Origin: Clostridium sp. AM34-11AC
Lineage (GTDB): Bacteria; Bacillota; Clostridia; Lachnospirales; Lachnospiraceae
DNA length: 64,000 bases
Direction: 5' to 3'
Assembly: GCF_003435375.1 (NCBI RefSeq)
Contig: NZ_QWGL01000016.1
Span: 1-64,000 of the forward strand
A program made the translations under genes and the position numbers. Shown in pieces: positions 53,542 to 61,641 of this stretch. Below the pieces are notes generated by a model. The model saw only the letters and a program-made list of their open reading frames with translations, ran no database searches and was not told the DNA's origin. The number at the start of each line of letters is the position of its first letter. The stretch's first letter is position 1.

Positions 53542-53587
53542 AGACTGCGGGTTCATATCGGTTGATATGTGGATCGGCAGTCTTTTT
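53542..53587 (+). terminator. Terminator of cysK
   Basis: Stem agactgc (53542-53548) with gcagtct (53577-53583), inner atatc/gatat pairing, then T5. Its T-run is the entry point of repeat B copy 2. Confidence 0.8.
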
Positions 53588-53719
53588 ATGCAGCAGGAAA
53601 TGCCGGGGAATTCCCTGCTACATAAAAGGCATTAACGTGCTAAAGATGCTCACTTGCGCGAAGATGTAAATTGCCGCACGCGACCGCGCGAGGCGCAAGA
53701 ATGTGCCAGGCACATTCTT
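53587..53719 (+). repeat. Repeat family B, copy 2
   Basis: The most diverged copy of the four-hairpin element, starting in the cysK terminator T-run and ending in a second T5 run. Stem 1 reads atgcagcagg / cctgctacat, with a G-C pair where copy 1 has A-T and copy 3 has C-G. Confidence 0.8.
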
Positions 53720-53821
53720 TTTCTACAATGGAAGCTCCAAATGTGCCGGGCGTATTTTTGGCGTTTTTGACAGAAGGTCGTGAAAAACTGTTTGGAGCAA
53801 AAGTAAATAAATCCTGAAAAA

Positions 53822-53868
53822 CAATAATAATTACTATTATTGACATTTAAAACAAAGTATGTTAGAAT
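53822..53868 (+). promoter_or_regulatory. Rubrerythrin promoter with PerR/Fur-like operator
   Basis: TTGACA (53840-53845), 17-bp spacer, TAGAAT (53863-53868). A perfect inverted repeat, CAATAATA (53822-53829) and TATTATTG (53835-53842), overlaps the -35 box. Its form recalls PerR or Fur boxes, fitting a peroxide or iron response. Confidence 0.6.
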
Positions 53869-53878
53869 ACAACCATAA

Positions 53879-53934
53879 ACAAGACGATACGCAACAGACA
53901 AGACGATACGCAACAGACAAGACGATATACAACA
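53879..53934. repeat. 19-bp tandem repeats in the rubrerythrin leader
   Basis: Two exact units (acaagacgatacgcaacag) and a third partial unit, just downstream of the transcription start. No dyad symmetry within the unit; role unknown. Confidence 0.85.
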
Positions 53935-54044
53935 AAAAAGACGACCGTCAGACAGAAACGGTAAATTACAGGAACAGAAAGAATCATTTTGCAAAAAGAA
54001 GGGAAAACAATAAGAAAACAAGAATCAGAAAGGAGTTCAACACT

Positions 54045-54581
54045 ATGAGCAGATACGCAGGAACAAAAACAGAAAAGAACCTCGAGGCAGCATTCTCCGG
54101 TGAATCCCAGGCAAGAAATAAATATACCTACTTTGCATCCGTAGCAAAGAAGGAGGGATACGAGCAGATCGCAGCTTTATTCTTAAAGACAGCTGACAAC
54201 GAGAAAGAGCACGCGAAGATGTGGTTCAAGGAGTTAGATGGAATCAGCGATACCGCTGCAAACCTTGCGGCAGCCGCAGCAGGGGAAAACTACGAGTGGA
54301 CCGATATGTACGAGGATTTTGCGAAGACCGCCGATGAGGAAGGTTTCCATGCTCTCGCAGCAAAATTCCGTATGGTAGGCGAGATCGAGAAGCACCATGA
54401 GGAGCGCTACCGTGCCCTTCTTAAAAATGTGGAGACAGCTTCTGTATTCGAAAAGAGTGAAGTAAAGGTATGGGAGTGCCGCAACTGCGGGCATATCGTG
54501 ATCGGAACAAAGGCACCGCAGGTATGTCCGGTCTGCAGCCATCCGCAGAGCTACTTTGAAGTTCGCGAAGAAAATTATTAA
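54045..54581 (+). CDS. rbr: Rubrerythrin
   Basis: Peroxide-reducing diiron protein of anaerobes. 178 residues: ferritin-like domain with E-rich helices ([13 protein letters not shown] near 19-31; [23 protein letters not shown] near 108-118) and a C-terminal rubredoxin-like Fe(Cys)4 site with C-x2-C pairs in ECRNCG and VCPVCS. The ATG at 54045 follows aaaggag; the frame is open to 53859 across the tandem repeats. Confidence 0.95.
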   Translation: MSRYAGTKTEKNLEAAFSGESQARNKYTYFASVAKKEGYEQIAALFLKTADNEKEHAKMWFKELDGISDTAANLAAAAAGENYEWTDMYEDFAKTADEEGFHALAAKFRMVGEIEKHHEERYRALLKNVETASVFEKSEVKVWECRNCGHIVIGTKAPQVCPVCSHPQSYFEVREENY

Positions 54582-54647
54582 GTCATATGCTTACGTTATG
54601 GCACTGTTCTATTTCATTGCCTGCTGAATGAAAAGCATCGAAAAGAA

Positions 54648-55031
54648 GGGGCTGTCGCATTAGCAAATATTTTTTGCTGGGCGGCAGCCCTGCTTTATGC
54701 CCAAATGGGGGCGAAATCGGTTGTGATTTCGCCCTCATCCCTTATAAACACAGTTCATTCCCAGACATCCCTTTCGGTATGCCTGAGTTCAGAAAGGTCC
54801 ATTTCCTCCACAAAGGCACTTACCAGACGAACTGGATCATCAGATGGAATAGAAATCTCTAAATCCAGCGGAAGTTTGATTTGATAATCCAGCGAAAATG
54901 AGGTATAATCCCTCTGTATTATTTTGTTTAGTCGCATAAACTGATTATACCACGGACGCCGGGCTTTTCGAAGCTCGGCGTTTTGTGTTGGATATATAAA
55001 AGGAGCTGCCGCACGTTAGTGCGACAGCCCC
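54648..55031 (-). mobile_element. IS1182-like internally deleted element
   Basis: 384 bp with 15-bp terminal inverted repeats GGGGCTGTCGCAyTA at 54648-54662 and 55017-55031. It contains only the first 60 codons of a transposase and a gggcgaaatc hairpin. It is a non-autonomous remnant. A truncated right end of the same element is at 58261-58392. Confidence 0.75.
54755..54937 (-). pseudogene. N-terminal fragment of IS1182-type transposase
   Basis: 60 codons, with the family N-terminus DYQIKLPLDLEI and DDPVRLVSAFVEEMDLSEL, then divergent sequence and a stop. Full-length proteins are over 400 residues, so the catalytic part is missing. Confidence 0.75.
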
Positions 55032-55139
55032 TCTGTTGTTGTTCGATTTTTGGTGTATGGTAAATGTCTTGCTTTAGATTGCCGTTTACTTCAGTCGTAA
55101 TTTAATTGTAAATATTTTTCGAATGTTTCCAACAAGATA

Positions 55140-55168
55140 TTGACTTTAATCGTAATTATAAGTATAAT
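55140..55168 (+). promoter_or_regulatory. Promoter of the abiE pair
   Basis: TTGACT (55140-55145), 17-bp spacer, TATAAT (55163-55168). TCGTAATT occurs at 55095 and inside the spacer near 55150, a possible autoregulatory site for the antitoxin. Confidence 0.65.
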
Positions 55169-55199
55169 ATTATTGAGTTATTATAATCGAGGTGAGTGT

Positions 55200-55793
55200 A
55201 TGGATTACATGACTGAACTCACCGCTATTGCAAAAACGCATGGCGGAATTATTGAAACGAAAATAGCAGCGCAACGCGGCATCTCCAAGGCGATGCTTTA
55301 TAAGTTGTGCAAAGAAGATAAAATCCATCGTATTGTAAAAGGCCAGTACATTCTTCCCGATGATATGCAGGATGAATTATTGGCAATCAGTAACCGTTCA
55401 GAAAGAATCATTTTTTCTCACGAAACAGCTCTTTACCTTCACGGAATTTCTGACCGTACTCCATTTGAGCATACGGTTACTGCACCGTCTGGTTGTATTC
55501 CTTCTGCGGCAATTAAATCTGAATGCAAAGTGTATTATATCAAGCCTGAATTGTTTGAACTTGGCAAAACAACGCTGAGAACACCTGCTGGAAATGATGT
55601 TCCTGCATACGATCTTGAACGCACCATTTGTGATGTAATTCGCAGCCGTAACAAATTGGGAACTGAAACATTTTTAGCGGCACTTAAAATGTACGCCGCA
55701 AGCCCGAAGAAAAACCTAAACCAACTGAATACATATGCAAAACAGATGCGTGTTGAAAAAGTGTTGCGTCAATATTTGGAGGTGCTTCTGTGA
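55200..55793 (+). CDS. AbiEi-type antitoxin (type IV TA)
   Basis: 197 residues: N-terminal winged-helix DNA-binding part (GIIETKIAAQRGISKAMLYKLC near 14-35) and a C-terminal AbiEi antitoxin domain (IIFSHETALYLHG, YDLERTICDVIR). AbiEi proteins repress their own operon and neutralise AbiEii without direct binding. The ATG at 55200 follows cgaggtgag. It overlaps the toxin gene by four bases (GTGA). Base composition is AT-richer than neighbours, as expected for acquired DNA. Confidence 0.86.
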   Translation: MDYMTELTAIAKTHGGIIETKIAAQRGISKAMLYKLCKEDKIHRIVKGQYILPDDMQDELLAISNRSERIIFSHETALYLHGISDRTPFEHTVTAPSGCIPSAAIKSECKVYYIKPELFELGKTTLRTPAGNDVPAYDLERTICDVIRSRNKLGTETFLAALKMYAASPKKNLNQLNTYAKQMRVEKVLRQYLEVLL

Positions 55794-56644
55794 GTAAAGC
55801 AATGAGTTTGAAGGCGAAAATTCGCAATATCGCAAAACAGAAGAATATCCCTGCACAGGTCATTCTGCAGAACTATATGTTTGAGCGTCTGCTTGTCCGC
55901 CTTTCCGCTTCCGAATACAAAGAGAAGTTTGTATTAAAGGGCGGTATGTTGGTAGCCGCCATTGTCGGACTCGACAACCGCGCAACCATGGATATGGACA
56001 CCACTCTTAAAAATCTGCCCCTTACACCGGAAGCAATTCGCAGTGCGTTGGAAGATGTTTGTGACATCGCATTCGATGACGGCGTTGTATTCGAGATTGG
56101 CACAATTTCGCCCATCCGTGAAGATGATATTTACGGCGGATACCGTGTCATGCTGAACGCCAAGTTTGATACTCTGCTGACTCCACTTAGCATTGATGTG
56201 TCCACCGGTGATGCTATTACACCCCATGCGGTGCAGTACAACTTCTCTGAAATTTTCGATGATGAGAAATCTTATGAGCTGTGGGCATACAACATTGAAA
56301 CCGTCATGGCCGAAAAGGTTGAAACTATTTTACGCCGTGGCGTGTTCAATACTCGTCCCAGAGATTTTTACGATACCTATATACTGACCACAACGCAGAA
56401 ATTCGATAATGCGGTATTTGCTGATGCGTTAAGTGCAACTGCCAAGCATCGTGGCACTACAGAACAGATTGCAGATGTTCCTTCTATTCTTTACAACATC
56501 GAAGAAAGCCCGGAACTCAAAACAATGTGGGACAAGTATCGCAAGCAGTTTTCTTATGCGAAAGATATTACTTACGAACAAATTATGGATTCCATAAAGA
56601 CTTTGCTCAAACCTGAATTATTCACGGAGCAATTTCTAACCTAA
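55790..56644 (+). CDS. AbiEii-type nucleotidyltransferase toxin
   Basis: 284 residues of the AbiEii/AbiGii nucleotidyltransferase family: FVLKGGMLVA near 44-53 and TMDMDTTL near 63-70 form the catalytic GS-x-D-like core, with the C-terminal ARPRDFYDTYIL-type helix region (RPRDFYDTYIL near 189). Phage-defence toxins of this type modify nucleotides or tRNA. GTG start overlapping the antitoxin stop. An IS1380-type element follows. Confidence 0.86.
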   Translation: MSKAMSLKAKIRNIAKQKNIPAQVILQNYMFERLLVRLSASEYKEKFVLKGGMLVAAIVGLDNRATMDMDTTLKNLPLTPEAIRSALEDVCDIAFDDGVVFEIGTISPIREDDIYGGYRVMLNAKFDTLLTPLSIDVSTGDAITPHAVQYNFSEIFDDEKSYELWAYNIETVMAEKVETILRRGVFNTRPRDFYDTYILTTTQKFDNAVFADALSATAKHRGTTEQIADVPSILYNIEESPELKTMWDKYRKQFSYAKDITYEQIMDSIKTLLKPELFTEQFLT

Positions 56645-56649
56645 ACCTT

Positions 56650-58258
56650 GCACCATGAATTGAAAAAATGATCCATGCAGCCATAACTTCTCTCAATTTG
56701 TCAGAAAAAAGGGCATAAAATCCCTATGACGAGTTTTTGAGCAATTATCAGGCTGTCAAGGTTCGTTGACAGTTGCTATTCCAGCTGTACATCCAGCTTA
56801 CCTATTGCAGAAAGGGTGTCATAAAACTCTTCTTTATATGGACAACTGCTGCACAGCTTGAATGTGATATATCTTGCTGAACGGACTACTTTTGCAGCAA
56901 TCTTCAGCAGTTTTAAACGAACGGTATCAATGCGTTGTTTCTGCATTTCTGCTGATAATACCAATCGTCTAAACCAATTAAATATGTTGTAGGCAAGAGC
57001 ATGTACCTGGACTCTGTTTGCATTTACGATTCTGTTGTGACTGCTCACCGCAGAAAAATCAAAACCAGATTTGCTTTCTTTGATGAAGTTTTCCATCAGA
57101 CCTCTTTTGCAGTAAAATTTGATAAGGTATTCCGGTGAGGAATCCATGTTTGTGACGATAAAGGTATACATGTAAACCATTTGGTTTTCTGGCTTCTCAA
57201 CCTTGCACACAACGCGTCTTTCATAAGGCCATGGACCAGCTTTGTACATGGATTCACCGTAAACCACAGCGTAGTCTACCTTGTTATTTTGAGTCCGACT
57301 GGTAAGTGCATCTGCAAGAAACGACGCTTTTTCACGGAGAACCTTGTTTCAGCCGGATGACATAGCTTGTTCCGTTTTCCTCACACTGTTTATAGAGATC
57401 AGGAGTTGCAAAACCACTATCGCCGCGAAGCAGGAGATGGATGGTTGGATAATCATTCAGGTACTCGTCGAGAATCGGCTGCAGGAAATCGGTTACACCG
57501 GTACAGGAATAAGCCGCTCCATCACGGAGTTGGATTTTTATCAGATCACCAGTGATTCCGTCATAACAGACGAGCGGATGGTAGCCATTACTCTGATAAT
57601 GGAAGTTAAATGCCCTGCCTTCCTGTTTGCCGTATGCTGCGAGGAGCGTGGAATCCAGATCCAGGATCACGGCCTGAGGCATCTGGATGCTGTAGATCCT
57701 TTTTCTGAGTATCCGGCTGATCTCCTGGAATTGCTTTAAAGTATCTTCATCCATGCGGTTAAAGAATCTTGATACGGTTGGCTGAGATGCTAATGCGGAT
57801 TTTTCAAGTACAGCTTTAAAAACAGGATCATTGGTCAGTTCATCCGAAGCATCATCTTCGAAGTAACCGGCCATGATCATATATATCATCTGGAGAAGGT
57901 TATCCCTGTCCGTATGATATCGAAACACTGCAGAATCATCGGTCTTAAATGAACGGTTTAAAATCCGTTCAATGCCAAGTCTGCTTATGAACTCTTTGAT
58001 GAGGAGTAAGCCTGCATCGGAGGATAGGTCGCCTTCATCAAAATTTATTTTAATTTGCCTATTGCTTTGAAGTGAAAAGGTGTTTACAATACTCATAAAG
58101 GGCTCCTTTGTTGGTTTTTATTTTGATTAGACACCTTAATTTTACCACAAATGGATGCTCTTTTTATTCACTTAACAAGTGAAAATCAATATGTAATTAA
58201 AATACAATAACTATGTGGCTTTCAGCCACGATCACGGCTTTGCCGTGAATAATTCAGG
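56650..58258 (-). mobile_element. IS1380-family insertion sequence, decayed
   Basis: Transposase pseudogene with flanks. The 58258 end begins CCTGAATTATTCACGG (minus strand) and interrupts the IS1182-like remnant; the other end near 56650 has a related ccatgaattg stretch but its exact boundary is unclear. No target duplication could be matched, suggesting deletion or rearrangement at the left side. Confidence 0.7.
56776..58096 (-). pseudogene. IS1380-type transposase, frameshifted
   Basis: The gene is read as an N-terminal piece (58096 down to about 57332) and a C-terminal piece (to 56776) in another frame. The break lies near 57345, after YVIRLKQ, where one or a few bases are missing. DDE residues are visible: Asp in ILDLDSTLLA, Asp in LLLRGDSGFA and Glu in GLMENFIKES. 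The combined length, about 440 codons, is normal. Inactive unless frameshifting restores it. Confidence 0.85.
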
Positions 58259-58260
58259 AT

Positions 58261-58392
58261 GAGGTATAATCCTTCTGTATTATTTTGTTTAGTCGCATAA
58301 ACTGATTATACCACGGACGCCGGGCTTTTCGAAGCTCGGCGTTTTGTGTTGGATATATAAAATGAGCTGCCGCACGTTAGTGCGACAGCCCC
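58261..58392 (-). mobile_element. Truncated IS1182-like right end
   Basis: About 130 bp nearly identical to 54900-55031: transposase start (14 codons, then a stop created at the IS1380 junction), promoter region, an aagctcggcg hairpin and the outer GGGGCTGTCGCACTA repeat. Its outer end abuts the UPF0340 stop codon and could act as that gene's terminator (gtgcgacagcccc then T6). Confidence 0.75.
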
Positions 58393-58396
58393 TTTT

Positions 58397-58975
58397 TTAT
58401 TTCTGATAAGCAGCCCGCTCGCCGCCGATATATTTGAGCCGTGTTCTCGCACAGACAACATGGGCGGAGCCGATGGATTTGATGGTGGTGCGGACCGGAA
58501 CGGCGACATGGCGCAGATGCATACCGATCAAGGTGTCACCGATATCGATCCCGGCGTGTGCTTTTATAAATTCCACTGCGCAGGGATGCTCAAAGCCACT
58601 CCACGCGGCGGTGGAGAAGGAACCGCCGGCCTTCAACTGCGGCTTTACATTCACCATCTCAAGGCCATATTTCTCGGCGCACTCTTCCTCGATGATCAGA
58701 GCGCGGTTTAAGTGCTCACAGCACTGGGCAGCGAGGTAGAGACCGTGTTTCTTTGTCACATGGGAAAGGGCGGTAAAGACAGCCTGTCCGACTTCGCTGC
58801 TGGAGTAGCAGCCGATCGCGTGGGCAGCGATCTCGCTGGAGGAGCAGCCCACCACCAGGATCTGCCCCGGTTTCATTGCGGCGGTATTGATCAGCTCCTC
58901 GGCGATCGCTTTTGTCTGTTCATAAATTAAGTCAAGGTCCACATCGACGGATGTGGCGATATCTGTTGCGCTCAT
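58397..58975 (-). CDS. UPF0340 / TIGR01440 (YwlG-like) protein
   Basis: 192 residues; family function unknown, cytoplasmic. Family features are VVGCSSSEIAAHAIGCYSS near 42-60 and CCEHLNRALIIEEE near 85-98. The length is normal although an IS1182-like end begins at its stop codon. It is probably cotranscribed after pncB on the minus strand. Confidence 0.85.
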   Translation of the reverse strand: MSATDIATSVDVDLDLIYEQTKAIAEELINTAAMKPGQILVVGCSSSEIAAHAIGCYSSSEVGQAVFTALSHVTKKHGLYLAAQCCEHLNRALIIEEECAEKYGLEMVNVKPQLKAGGSFSTAAWSGFEHPCAVEFIKAHAGIDIGDTLIGMHLRHVAVPVRTTIKSIGSAHVVCARTRLKYIGGERAAYQK

Positions 58976-59096
58976 AGTATTTCCCTCTTTTTGCAGAATG
59001 CCCGGAGACTGAAAATACTCCGGGCGGTATATGGTTTCATGGTTAAATGGATCCGGCGGTGCATGCCGCTGTCATGAGGAACATGTGAACTGGAAT

Positions 59097-60554
59097 TTAC
59101 TCGAAATGATATTTGTCTAGCAGAGCATGCTTCATATCCCAAAGCGGCTTGGAAAGATCCACATGGACCTCATGCGGGTTTACAAGACGCTTTGTCTCAT
59201 CCCATAAGGTATTGAGCTCTTCCTTGCAGTATTTCTGGATATCCATGACCTTCGGGGAGTGGTAGACACACTCGCCGTCCTTGAATACCTGTACCGGAAG
59301 CTCACGCATCGTGTAGGTTCCGGGAGCGAGGAGGGTCTTTTTCCAAGTTGCCACCGGGTCGAAGAGCAGTAACGGTTCGTCCTCGTTGAAGGTCTCTCCC
59401 ACGAGACAGATAATGTCCGCGATGACCTTGTGGCTGTCCTTTCCGTAGATACGGTAGGTGGTCTTGTTGCCCGGGTTTGTGATCTTCTCCTCGTTCTCGG
59501 AGAGCTTGATCTTCGGGATGAAGGTTCCAGTCTTCTTGTCCATGATCGCCGCGAGCTTATAAACACCGCCGAAGGACGGGCAGTCCTTGGAGGTGATCAG
59601 GTTTGTGCCGACACCCCAGGAGTTGATGGTTGCGCCCTGGTTCTTTAAGCTTGTGATCAGGGTCTCATCGAGATCGTTGGATGCGGAGATCACAGCGTCC
59701 GTGAAGCCTTCCGCATCGAGCATTTTTTTCGCCTCTTTGGAGAGATAAGCGAGGTCTCCGCTGTCCATACGGATTCCGTAGAAGGTAAGCGGGATTCCCT
59801 CGGCGCGCATCTCCTTGAATACCTGGATCGCATGCGGGATACCCGAATTTAAGGTGTCGTAAGTGTCGACTAACAGGATACATGCAGTCGGATAGAGTCT
59901 CGCGTAGGTGCGGAAGGCGGTGAGCTCATCCGGGAAACTCATGATCCAGCTGTGGGCATGGGTTCCTTTTACCGGGACATCGAACATCTGGCCGCAGAGA
60001 ACATTGGAGGTACCGATACAGCCGGCGATCATAGCGGCTCTCGCACCGTAGATTCCGGCATCCGGACCCTGGGCACGTCTTAAACCGAACTCCATAACTC
60101 CGTCTCCGCGGGCTGCATGGACGATCCGGGAAGTCTTTGTTGCGATCAGGCTCTGGTGGTTGATGATATTTAAGATCGCGGTCTCAACAAGCTGGGCCTG
60201 CATGATCGGGGCGATGACCTTTACGAGAGGTTCTCTCGGGAATACGACGGTTCCTTCCGGGATTGCGTAGATATCACCGGTGAATTTGAAGGTGGAGAGG
60301 TACTCCAGAAAATCTTCCCCGAAGAGTCCTGTGGTGCGGAGATAATCGATATCTTCCTTATCAAAGTGTAAATTTTCGATGTATTCGACAACCTGCTCTA
60401 AGCCGGCCGCGATGGCAAATCCGTTTCCATCCGGATTTGTGCGGTAGAATGCGTCGAAGATGACGGTCTCATTTGCATCCTTTGCATGAAAGTAACCCTG
60501 CATCATGGTCAGCTCGTAGAGATCTGTAAGCAGCGTCAGGTTTCGTTTGCTCAT
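59097..60554 (-). CDS. pncB: Nicotinate phosphoribosyltransferase
   Basis: Salvage of nicotinate to nicotinate mononucleotide for NAD. 485 residues, the larger Gram-positive type: N-terminal LLTDLYELTMMQGYF, the FGLRRAQGPDAGIYGARAA block near 154-172, and GIRMDSGDLAYLSKEAK near 236-252. Own promoter at 60703-60731. Confidence 0.94.
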   Translation of the reverse strand: MSKRNLTLLTDLYELTMMQGYFHAKDANETVIFDAFYRTNPDGNGFAIAAGLEQVVEYIENLHFDKEDIDYLRTTGLFGEDFLEYLSTFKFTGDIYAIPEGTVVFPREPLVKVIAPIMQAQLVETAILNIINHQSLIATKTSRIVHAARGDGVMEFGLRRAQGPDAGIYGARAAMIAGCIGTSNVLCGQMFDVPVKGTHAHSWIMSFPDELTAFRTYARLYPTACILLVDTYDTLNSGIPHAIQVFKEMRAEGIPLTFYGIRMDSGDLAYLSKEAKKMLDAEGFTDAVISASNDLDETLITSLKNQGATINSWGVGTNLITSKDCPSFGGVYKLAAIMDKKTGTFIPKIKLSENEEKITNPGNKTTYRIYGKDSHKVIADIICLVGETFNEDEPLLLFDPVATWKKTLLAPGTYTMRELPVQVFKDGECVYHSPKVMDIQKYCKEELNTLWDETKRLVNPHEVHVDLSKPLWDMKHALLDKYHFE

Positions 60555-60702
60555 AATGTTTCTCCTTAAATTTCTCCGCGGTAAGTGTCAGCGGAATATT
60601 AAACGCAGCAGTCCGGAGCGTATAAAAATGCCGGACGATAACGACAGCTTAAGTGCGGTTCACCCCAAAAGAACCGGGCGGCTGTCAAACGTGTTGTGGT
60701 TG

Positions 60703-60731
60703 ATTATATCAGTTCTTGTGCGAAAAGGCAA
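60703..60731 (-). promoter_or_regulatory. Promoter of pncB
   Basis: Minus strand: TTGCCT (60726-60731), 17-bp spacer, TATAAT (60703-60708). The 140-nt leader has a gtccgg/ccggac hairpin; no known NAD riboswitch was recognised. Confidence 0.65.
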
Positions 60732-60852
60732 ATTGCGTGTTAAAAAAGTAACGAACACTTCAAAAGAACGTAAAATGTGCCTAAAAAGTTAAGAAAGAAA
60801 ACAGGAAGACGGCATCAATATGGAAAGATTTCGCAACTCCCGAGGGATTCCC

Positions 60853-60881
60853 TTGACTTTTAAATACCTTATTACTATAAT
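60853..60881 (+). promoter_or_regulatory. Promoter of the ileS leader
   Basis: TTGACT (60853-60858), 17-bp spacer, TATAAT (60876-60881). Transcription would start near 60888, just before the 187-bp inverted-repeat element. Confidence 0.65.
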
Positions 60882-60895
60882 TATTTTGATACCAA

Positions 60896-61082
60896 GGTCA
60901 AAAGGTCGGAAATCTGATGCAAGCTTGCTTGCAAGAGGATTTTTGACCTTGGGACCCGCCTAAAACATGAATAAGTAGCCATTTTTCGTAGAAAAATGAG
61001 CGGATTATGAATGTTTTGAGGATTGTGGAAGCACGTAGTGCGAAACAATCCGGTATCAAAGGGGGCAAAAGACCTTTTGACC
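60896..61082. mobile_element. 187-bp MITE-like element with 12-bp inverted ends
   Basis: Perfect ends ggtcaaaaggtc (60896-60907) and gaccttttgacc (61071-61082), flanked by CCAA on both sides (60892-60895, 61083-61086). Internal hairpins: catttttc/gaaaaatg, and ggattgt/acaatcc enclosing gcac/gtgc. No coding frame. It lies between the ileS promoter and the T-box and would be transcribed. Confidence 0.7.
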
Positions 61083-61096
61083 CCAACATCATTATT

Positions 61097-61415
61097 TTGT
61101 CTGAGTGTAAAAAAATGTAACTATGAACAGATTCGATGGTTACATTCAGACAATCCATAGAAAAAAGCCATGACGGAGACAGTAGGTTCACAAGCAGAAA
61201 GCCAAAGCGAGCCGGGGACGATGGAAGCCCGGTGCTTTTTCGTGAAAGGAAGATCACTCCCGAGCTGGAAGCTGAACCCTGAAAGCGGTACTGCTTTTGG
61301 AAAGTAAGTGTACCCGGTGATTCCGCCGTTAAAGGGAACTCATATGTCAGTATGCAGCAATAGGTGGTTAAAAGCGTTATTTTCGCCCTGTTCTCATTGA
61401 GAATGGGGCTTTTTT
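61097..61415 (+). promoter_or_regulatory. ileS: T-box leader of ileS (isoleucine type)
   Basis: Stem I shows the AG-box-like AGCGAGCC (61206-61213) and GNUG-like GACGATGGAAGCC; then ATC at 61253-61255 as isoleucine specifier in agATCactcc. The T-box core GGTGG is at 61363-61367 (tagGTGGttaaaagcg, a departure from the usual AGGGTGGNACCGCG). A terminator follows (61385-61409, T6). A 5' hairpin 61097-61154 (ttgtctga/tcagacaa) precedes it. Uncharged tRNA-Ile should relieve termination. Confidence 0.8.
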
Positions 61416-61550
61416 ATGTACCAGGAAATTCCGAAGAATTCCCTGGTACATAAAAAGGCACTGACGTGCCAAAGATGCGCACTCGCGCGAAGATGTAGAC
61501 TGTCGCAAGCGACCGCGCGAGGCGCGAGAATGTGCCAAGGCACATTCTTT
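61416..61550 (+). repeat. Repeat family B, copy 3
   Basis: Best-preserved copy; stem 1 is a perfect 10 bp (atgtaccagg / cctggtacat). It begins right after the T-run of the T-box terminator and ends in T5, so it lies in the ileS message between terminator and start codon and is transcribed on read-through. Confidence 0.85.
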
Positions 61551-61641
61551 TTCATTACTAATTCAGCATACGACACACAAAACACGAAGAGCATAACAAC
61601 GAGAAAGTTATGCGCAAAACATTGATTGGAGGAAATGTGTC

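Noticed and set aside
53879-53934. CRISPR array
   Set aside because: The 19-bp units are contiguous with no spacers and no cas genes are nearby.
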